Shown in pieces: positions 33,101 to 38,418 of a stretch of 38,418 nt of DNA. Each line of letters opens with the position of its first letter. Positions within the stretch are counted from its first letter, which is position 1. The position numbers and the translations under genes are program-made. This stretch comes from DATFMH01 sp035267045 (GTDB taxonomy: Bacteria > Bacteroidota > Rhodothermia > Balneolales > DATFMH01), in NCBI GenBank assembly GCA_035267045.1, contig DATFMH010000084.1, positions 1 to 38,418 of the forward strand, in the 5' to 3' direction. The notes under the pieces are model-generated. The model worked only from the letters and a program-made list of their open reading frames with translations. It made no database searches and was not told the DNA's origin.

Positions 33101-34294
33101 ATGGCAAAATTAACTATTGAAGATGTGGATGTTAAAGGAAAGAAAGTCGTGATGCGGGTCGACTTTAACGTCCCTATTGAAAACGGAACGATCACGAATG
33201 ATAATCGTATTGTTCAGGCACTGCCCAGTATAAATTATGTGACCGAACACGGCGGTTTATTGATATTATTGAGTCATTTGGGTCGACCCAAGGGGGTAGC
33301 ATCACCGGAATTCAGCCTGAAGCCAGTGGCCGATTACCTGCAAAACAAAGTGGATACAAAAGTGCATTTCGGAACGGATTGTATTGGTCCGGATGCAAAG
33401 AACGCTATTGATGCCGCCAAACCGGGAGAAATCGTGCTTTTGGAAAATGTGCGTTTCCACGCAGAAGAAAAGAAGAGTGAAGACGGTTTTTGCAAGGCAT
33501 TGGCATCATTAGGGGATGTATTTATCAACGACGCCTTCGGAAGCAGTCACCGCGATCATGCCTCGGTAGCCGGTATCACACGTTTTTTGCAGCCTGCCGC
33601 AGCCGGATATCTTTTGGAGAAAGAGATCAAGTATTTGGAAGGATCGGTTAACAATCCGAAGCACCCGTTTGTGGCTGTGCTGGGCGGAGCCAAAGTATCG
33701 GATAAAATCGGTGTTATTGAAAACCTGCTGAATAAAGTGGATACCATCATCATCGGTGGGGGCATGACCTATACGTTTTACAAAGCCAAAGGCCTGCCTA
33801 TTGGAAATTCATTACTGGAAGAGGATAAAGTAAATTTGGCCAAAGAGCTCATTCAAAAAGCCAAAGAAAAAGGAATTGATTTACTGCTGCCGGTCGATTC
33901 GATCGTCGGTAAAGAATTTAAGAACGATACCGAATTCAAGGAAGTTGGAGCAGACGGCATCGAAGACGGCTGGATGGCCCTCGATATTGGTACAAAAACA
34001 CAGAAGAAATTTTCTGATGTTATCAAACAGGCCAAAACCGTGATATGGAATGGCCCGATGGGTGTTTTTGAAATGGATAATTTTGCCAAAGGAACCTTTG
34101 CGGTAGCCGAAGCCATGGCCGAAGCCACCGAACAAGGTGCCACGACCATCATTGGTGGCGGTGATTCGGCATCCGCTATTGCTAAAGCCGGTCTGGCCGA
34201 TAAAGTATCGCATGTCTCCACCGGTGGAGGTGCCAGCCTCGAGTACCTGGAAGGAAAGGCATTGCCGGGAATTACCTCGCTGACTGACAAGTAA
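33101..34294 (+). CDS. pgk: Phosphoglycerate kinase
   Basis: A 397-residue glycolytic enzyme interconverting 1,3-bisphosphoglycerate with ADP and 3-phosphoglycerate with ATP. The family motifs are intact: MRVDFNVPIENGTITNDNRI, LLSHLGRPKG, VLLENVRFH, FINDAFGSSHRDHAS, AVLGGAKVSDKIGVI, and GGGDSASAIAKAG near the C-terminus. Length is normal. Its codons look more G/C-rich and even than those of its neighbours, as expected for a highly expressed gene. There is no Shine-Dalgarno before the ATG. It has its own terminator and stands alone between two repeat-rich regions. Confidence 0.97.
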   Translation: MAKLTIEDVDVKGKKVVMRVDFNVPIENGTITNDNRIVQALPSINYVTEHGGLLILLSHLGRPKGVASPEFSLKPVADYLQNKVDTKVHFGTDCIGPDAKNAIDAAKPGEIVLLENVRFHAEEKKSEDGFCKALASLGDVFINDAFGSSHRDHASVAGITRFLQPAAAGYLLEKEIKYLEGSVNNPKHPFVAVLGGAKVSDKIGVIENLLNKVDTIIIGGGMTYTFYKAKGLPIGNSLLEEDKVNLAKELIQKAKEKGIDLLLPVDSIVGKEFKNDTEFKEVGADGIEDGWMALDIGTKTQKKFSDVIKQAKTVIWNGPMGVFEMDNFAKGTFAVAEAMAEATEQGATTIIGGGDSASAIAKAGLADKVSHVSTGGGASLEYLEGKALPGITSLTDK

Positions 34295-34332
34295 TTTCAG
34301 TGAACAGTTAGCAGTAAAGCAGTTAACAGTTT

Positions 34333-34369
34333 AAACCTCCAACGTTTTTAATACCTTGGAGGTTTTTTT
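34333..34369 (+). terminator. Rho-independent terminator of pgk
   Basis: AAACCTCCAA pairs with TTGGAGGTTT (10 bp) around a 13-base loop and runs into seven T; 38 bases after the stop. Confidence 0.92.
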
Positions 34370-34410
34370 CATCTCCTCGTTCTCAACGTCTCGTTGGGGA
34401 TGCTCCACCC

Positions 34411-34425
34411 AGAAGCTCTGCTTCT
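34411..34425. repeat. Hairpin AGAAGC-TCT-GCTTCT, related to the 32.5-kb cluster
   Basis: A perfect 6-bp stem with loop TCT. On the minus strand it reads AGAAGC-AGA-GCTTCT, the same GC-AGA-GC tip as two hairpins upstream of pgk. Confidence 0.7.
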
Positions 34426-34843
34426 AGTAAAGAGAGCATAGGAAAAAGTATTCTGAAAAATGAGCTCATATTTACAATCGTATTTCTTCGGCATGTACCC
34501 ATGGCATTACCCTTCTGGATTCACCGTAAAGCGAGGAATGACAATGACGGAAGACGGAAACCGGAGTATGAATAAATGGAAATTGGTAAATTGATTTTAG
34601 TAATTAAATCAAAATTTACGCCATGTATCCATAGCTATAATTATCTGGTTTGTGAGGAATTACAATGTTGGGTGTTTAATTCACAACTTATAAGCTAATC
34701 AGGGTTTTAATCCACCATCAGCAACTTAGTATGTCATGCCCGGCTCCGATCGGGTATCCAGAAAGGTGGTGTAGTTGTTTATAAATAGGCCACATGATTT
34801 CAAAATTAGCCACCAGTTACATACTGACGATATAAGGGAAGGC

Positions 34844-34879
34844 AAGGTGGGCTCCACTTCCAAAAGTGGCGTCCACCTT
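34844..34879. repeat. Imperfect 16-bp-stem hairpin
   Basis: Arms AAGGTGGGCTCCACTT and AAGTGGCGTCCACCTT pair at 15 of 16 positions (one G-T) around loop CCAA. There is only a short T-run, so terminator activity is doubtful. Confidence 0.7.
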
Positions 34880-35041
34880 TTAAAACTTTAAACGTGATAA
34901 AGGGACATCATCCTCATCGGGTGGAGCCCATCGAAAATCTGTGGCAAGCTGACAGGATCATTCTTGCAATCACTTAAATCTGGTAATCCGTGATCTGTCG
35001 TTAGCCGCCTGTGGTCGAATCTTTTACAGACAAGTCGCCTC

Positions 35042-36289
35042 TCACTCGATAAACAAGGTTCCATCTTCCAAATGTTGGGCTAATTTTTGATAGATGGCTT
35101 TAATTGTGTCATAATCAGGCTGAGTGTTTAATGCTTTTAAAATACGTTCTGCCAGGGTTCCGTGGTCGAGTATCACCGAAAGAGGCGCCCGGAACAGTTC
35201 ATTTTCACCGCTTTTGTATGGGAGCAGATCATCTACAATAAAACGCCATAATTCATTGGCGGTTATGTAATTGCGATCGGTAATGCCAAATTGCATCAGG
35301 TAACCGGTGTCGTTAAGGATTGAGGCACTTCCGTTTTTTATGGTCTCGAGCAGGATGGTCGACAGATACTCCTCCGACCATGCCATTTGATCTTCGAAAG
35401 AGGTCCAGTGTTCATTGACCAATGCCTTTAATGCGGAAGTAATAATATGAACGATAGCCAGGTCTGCCAGCGGACACTCTTGTATATCCAATACGCGTAT
35501 TTCAATCGCTCCCCGTTCAAATCGTGCAATCGCGCCTCTTGAGTTGAGCCATTCTTCCTGCAGTATGCCTTCTGCATCATAAGGGGCGATATCCCGGTAA
35601 ATGGGTGACAGAATTTTATCCTGATAGTCTTGAATGGAAGCGATAGGTTCGGGGACTACTTTACCGGTTATGGAAGGCACTTTGACCTGGTTGTTACGGT
35701 AAAATTCCAAACGTGTATCCAAAAACCCGGTTATCTTGCCCTCGATGATCGGTGATGAGGCGGTGAGGGCCGGGATAATGGGCAGGAGAAGGCGGATAGC
35801 GGTGTGTAACCGAACAAATTCATCATTACTTGCAAAGGGTAAATTGATATGGGTGCTTTGTAAATTCGACCAGCCGTGACCCGAACAATCAAATATGCGG
35901 TTATAAGCGCGGTAGATGGCGGTCTGTTCGTGGGGCCATAAACAGGTATCTTTAAACGGATCCATAAATGGATGCGCTGCCGTTGGAAGCAGACAGGCGC
36001 CTGCCGGACGTAGTCTCTCATTGATTTCCCGGATACTTTTTTGAAACAATCCCGGCAGAGTTTGTAATTCTTTGGCCGGACCATTGGTCTTCAGTTCAAT
36101 GACATGCAATACCAATTCGTTCGACCATGCGAGGGCACCGCGTTCCACTTCATTGATAAAAGTATCCGAATGATCCTTTAATAACTGATCAGCTATTGGA
36201 GCAACCATGAGCGTCTCCTGATTGACGATCATGTACTCCAGTTCGATGCCGAATGCTTCGAACAGGTGCAGGGGATAGGTTATATCCAT
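35042..36289 (-). CDS. GCS2-type glutamate-cysteine ligase homologue
   Basis: A 415-residue carboxylate-amine ligase of the glutamine-synthetase-like fold. The N-terminal AFGIELEYMIV element carries the metal-binding Glu residues; HGWSNLQSTHINLPF, the TGFLDTRLEFYR segment and ARFERGAIEIRVLDIQECP match GCS2/YbdK/EgtA-like proteins. These use ATP to join glutamate (or another acid) to an amine such as cysteine; the true substrate here is not known. The start overlaps the last 10 bases of the ATP-grasp gene, so it is coupled to a second ligase. It is the last gene of the cluster. Confidence 0.88.
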   Translation of the reverse strand: MDITYPLHLFEAFGIELEYMIVNQETLMVAPIADQLLKDHSDTFINEVERGALAWSNELVLHVIELKTNGPAKELQTLPGLFQKSIREINERLRPAGACLLPTAAHPFMDPFKDTCLWPHEQTAIYRAYNRIFDCSGHGWSNLQSTHINLPFASNDEFVRLHTAIRLLLPIIPALTASSPIIEGKITGFLDTRLEFYRNNQVKVPSITGKVVPEPIASIQDYQDKILSPIYRDIAPYDAEGILQEEWLNSRGAIARFERGAIEIRVLDIQECPLADLAIVHIITSALKALVNEHWTSFEDQMAWSEEYLSTILLETIKNGSASILNDTGYLMQFGITDRNYITANELWRFIVDDLLPYKSGENELFRAPLSVILDHGTLAERILKALNTQPDYDTIKAIYQKLAQHLEDGTLFIE

Positions 36290-37755
36290 TTTAATTTTTT
36301 GCTTTCCCGGATCCGGTTAAAAAATACACTCATGATTTGGTGATATAATTCGTCTTTGAGGATGCTATCTTCCAATCCTGAATCAATACTTGGATTATCG
36401 TTTATTTCGATGACATATGGTTTTTCATCCACCAGTTTTATGTCGACGCCATAGAGTCCGTCGCCAATTAACCTGGCCGCTTTTATAGCCGTGACAACAA
36501 CCTGCTTAGGGATATCGGTCAAATGAAATGTTTCTACCTTACCATACCGGCCCCCTCTCTTCTTCTGCCAGTTCATGATCTGCCAGTGTCCCGGTGCCAT
36601 GTAATATTTGCAGGCGTATAAAGGCTCTCCATCCAATATTCCAATGCGCCAGTCGAAGTCTGTCGGTAAATATTCCTGTGCAATGATCAGATCAGAACTA
36701 TCCAGTAGTTTCTTTAACCAATCCTCGAGTTCTGTTTCGGTCTTTACTTTGACCACCCCTTCGGAAAAGGAACTGTCTGGCTGCTTCAAAATGCAGGGAA
36801 GGCCAAGCGCTGGAATAATACCTGACATATTATCCTTGTTGACGATCAGTGTTTTGGGTATGGAAATACCCGTTTTGATCATCAGCTCCGCCTGGTACAC
36901 TTTATTGGTGCAACGGACAATGGAAAGCGGATCATCGATGACGATCAATCCTTCGGCAAATGCTTTTCGTGCAAAACGATACGTGTGGTGATTCACGGCT
37001 GTTGTTTCCCGGATGAACAGGGCATCGAACTCGGTGATCCTGTTATAATCATCTTTATTGATCAAATCGACATAAAAATCCAGGGCATGGGCCGCTTTGA
37101 TAAATTTGTTTAAGGCTTTTTCATCAGATGGGGGATTCTTCTCGGATGGATTGGTTAGTATCGCCAGGTCATAAATGGTTTTCCTGATTCTCGATTTTGA
37201 GATATACGGTTTAATAAAATATTCCCGGGTGTAATCGAATAAATAGGGGAGGTGGGTATCCGGGACCTCATTCAGTGAGATTGCAGAGACATTTTGGAGG
37301 ATCCAATTATGATTTTTCTTGTCCCGTGAGAAGCTGGCCCTTAACAAAGGTACGGTGAACAGGTTGAACAACTGTTTGCTTAGTTTATCGTATTTCCGGG
37401 CCACATTCTTCCCGAAATAAACACTTAGTGTAAACTCGTTGGTTTGTAGATCCTTAAGACTCTTCTGGATCAACCCGTCGAGATCATCCGAAAGGACACG
37501 GATAATGGTCTGGTATTTCAAATCCTGTATGGTAGTGACATCCGGAACCGCTTGGTGTCCACGTGCTTCAGCCAATAAAGAAACATAGTAACCGGCCGTT
37601 TGATAGCGATATGATTTACAGAGGTTGTAGACCTTCACATTTCGCAAATCCATAAACCTGGGATCAGTCAGGTATGCTTTTGAAGATACCACTTCAATAT
37701 CGGGAACCGCAACTTTCCAATCCGCCGGGTTCTGTGTAACAATAAGTAGCGACAT
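36280..37755 (-). CDS. RLAN-domain RimK-type ATP-grasp ligase
   Basis: A 491-residue protein with two parts. Residues about 1-165 fit the RimK-like ATP-grasp N-terminal (RLAN) domain (SLLIVTQNPADWKVAVPDIE, then RFMDLRNVKVYNLCKSYRYQ, then GYYVSLLAEARGHQAVPD). Residues about 285-480 are the ATP-grasp: the nucleotide-binding ILKQPDSSFSEGVVKV, QEYLPTDFDWRIGILDGEPL, GDGLYGVDIKL and the metal-binding EINDNPSIDSG. RimK relatives form amide bonds between amino acids or onto proteins. Three bases separate it from the peptidase gene upstream, and it overlaps the GCS2 gene downstream. The product is unknown. Confidence 0.9.
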   Translation of the reverse strand: MSLLIVTQNPADWKVAVPDIEVVSSKAYLTDPRFMDLRNVKVYNLCKSYRYQTAGYYVSLLAEARGHQAVPDVTTIQDLKYQTIIRVLSDDLDGLIQKSLKDLQTNEFTLSVYFGKNVARKYDKLSKQLFNLFTVPLLRASFSRDKKNHNWILQNVSAISLNEVPDTHLPYLFDYTREYFIKPYISKSRIRKTIYDLAILTNPSEKNPPSDEKALNKFIKAAHALDFYVDLINKDDYNRITEFDALFIRETTAVNHHTYRFARKAFAEGLIVIDDPLSIVRCTNKVYQAELMIKTGISIPKTLIVNKDNMSGIIPALGLPCILKQPDSSFSEGVVKVKTETELEDWLKKLLDSSDLIIAQEYLPTDFDWRIGILDGEPLYACKYYMAPGHWQIMNWQKKRGGRYGKVETFHLTDIPKQVVVTAIKAARLIGDGLYGVDIKLVDEKPYVIEINDNPSIDSGLEDSILKDELYHQIMSVFFNRIRESKKLKWI

Positions 37756-37758
37756 ATA

Positions 37759-38418
37759 TTATCTTGATGGTGGTTGTATAATTAAAATGTTAGCATCATA
37801 GGTGACAATTCCAAGTAAAATTGCATTAATAAGTCGCTGAATATCCACATCATAAACATGCTTGCCTGAAATTGGATTTTCAAAAAAAGGATCGGTAACG
37901 GTCACATATTTGAGTCCGGATGAATACCCTGAAAGCACCACAAAATGACCTACCGGGTCTCCTTTAATATCATCGTACCGGCATTGCAGATTACAATATT
38001 CACGGGCTGTCTGATACAAATAGGTGGCACTCAATCCGGTAAGTATAGGCATGGATTTCCGCAGATATTTTTTTAATAAATTAGGCGTCAGCTCCTTATG
38101 GAAAATGCGCCCACCCAGTTTCATAAACTCCAAATAAGCTTCAGTGGCCATTTGTGTTCGTTCGTCCTGTTTGAACGCCAGCTGGCTTCTTAATTTTTCA
38201 GACAGATCCGTTTCGTGATTATTGAACCAGGTCGGATCAAAAAGATGGAGATTATAAGTGCCAATGTCTGCCCGGTAACCTCTTTTTAGGGCATGAATAG
38301 CCAGAAAAACGGCTAATGTGCCACCATTTTCAAAACAATGAACCTGGTCGATGACATCCTGTAAGGGAATATCATCACCATAATACGAATACACCGCATG
38401 CAGGCTTGTGGGTCCGCA
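37759..38418 (-). CDS. C39-like cysteine peptidase, 3' part (N-terminus outside window)
   Basis: The last 219 codons of a gene entering from the right edge. The in-frame sequence begins CGPTSLHAVYSYYG, the hallmark of the papain-like peptidase C39 family, with the predicted catalytic Cys encoded by the last three bases of the window. The partner residues are visible: His in PVGHFVVLSGY and Asp in VTDPFFENP. A GTG at 38392-38394 could be mistaken for a start but lies after the catalytic Cys. In several bacteria a GNAT acetyltransferase is fused before this domain in front of the same two ligase genes, so the missing part may encode one. Confidence 0.85.
   Translation of the reverse strand, partial: CGPTSLHAVYSYYGDDIPLQDVIDQVHCFENGGTLAVFLAIHALKRGYRADIGTYNLHLFDPTWFNNHETDLSEKLRSQLAFKQDERTQMATEAYLEFMKLGGRIFHKELTPNLLKKYLRKSMPILTGLSATYLYQTAREYCNLQCRYDDIKGDPVGHFVVLSGYSSGLKYVTVTDPFFENPISGKHVYDVDIQRLINAILLGIVTYDANILIIQPPSR

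Larger units (their letters stand above)
34295..35041. other. Convergent intergenic region of mosaic repeat phrases
   Basis: No gene seen in 747 bases between pgk and the convergent ligase gene. It contains the pgk terminator, a hairpin AGAAGC-TCT-GCTTCT (34411-34425), words like TTCTGGATTCACCG, GAGGAATGACAATGACGG and ATGCCCGGCTCCGATCGGG that look like fragments of widespread intergenic repeats, and an imperfect 16-bp-stem hairpin at 34844-34879. Confidence 0.55.

Noticed and set aside
33853..34290. Antisense open frame of 145 codons in pgk
   Set aside because: It lies wholly within a canonical pgk gene and has a low-complexity Ser/Ala/Pro composition.
38392..38394. GTG as the start of the C39-like peptidase gene
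   Set aside because: The frame stays open to the window edge and the upstream codons encode the conserved CGPTSLHA catalytic segment, so the true start is outside.

Overview
The window looks like chromosome of a Gram-negative bacterium from the Bacteroidota/Balneolota side of the tree. The support is indirect: an LPS-transport lipoprotein (LptE), outer-membrane beta-barrels, a DUF4097 protein and a beta-solenoid surface-type protein of kinds common there, AT-leaning intergenic DNA, many genes without a clear Shine-Dalgarno, and intergenic 'phrase' repeats of a kind I associate with that group. No rRNA, tRNA, insertion sequence, prophage or CRISPR array was seen. A glycine-betaine importer hints at a salty habitat, but that is inference.

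Layout. (1) Left edge to 2.1 kb: the 5' part of an NRDE-family gene (minus), a gene-free stretch, a metallo-beta-lactamase-fold hydrolase (plus), and a convergent TPR protein (minus). (2) 2.2-7.9 kb, minus strand: pgsA, pgpA, pyrE and an unknown gene, then miaB, a sensorless sigma-54 activator and lptE, several of them overlapping. (3) 8.0-12.3 kb, plus: cinA, a TonB-receptor-like barrel and ftsX. (4) fur (minus) with a palindromic candidate operator; an acyl-CoA ligase, a thioredoxin and a small membrane protein (plus). (5) 16.5-20.5 kb, minus: a tricorn-type protease and a DUF1499 protein. (6) 21.3-25.1 kb, plus: a compact four-gene unit with a 22-repeat beta-solenoid protein, an ECF sigma factor, a probable anti-sigma membrane protein and a DUF4097 beta-helix protein. 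(7) 25.3-30.6 kb, minus: a LOG-family enzyme, then an operon with an outer-membrane porin followed by a glycine-betaine ABC importer, closed by a terminator. (8) A cysteine desulfurase (minus) and pgk (plus), each with its own terminator, separated by a cluster of perfect short hairpins. (9) Right edge, minus: C39-like peptidase (cut by the window end), RLAN/RimK-type ATP-grasp ligase and GCS2-type glutamate-cysteine ligase homologue, a tightly packed peptide- or amide-bond-forming cluster.

Most likely to repay attention: the solenoid/sigma/anti-sigma/DUF4097 operon, the C39-RimK-GCS2 cluster, the porin-plus-OpuA operon, and the family of perfect hairpins with three-base loops around pgk. Most other genes are housekeeping: phospholipid and pyrimidine synthesis, tRNA modification, division, glycolysis and redox.
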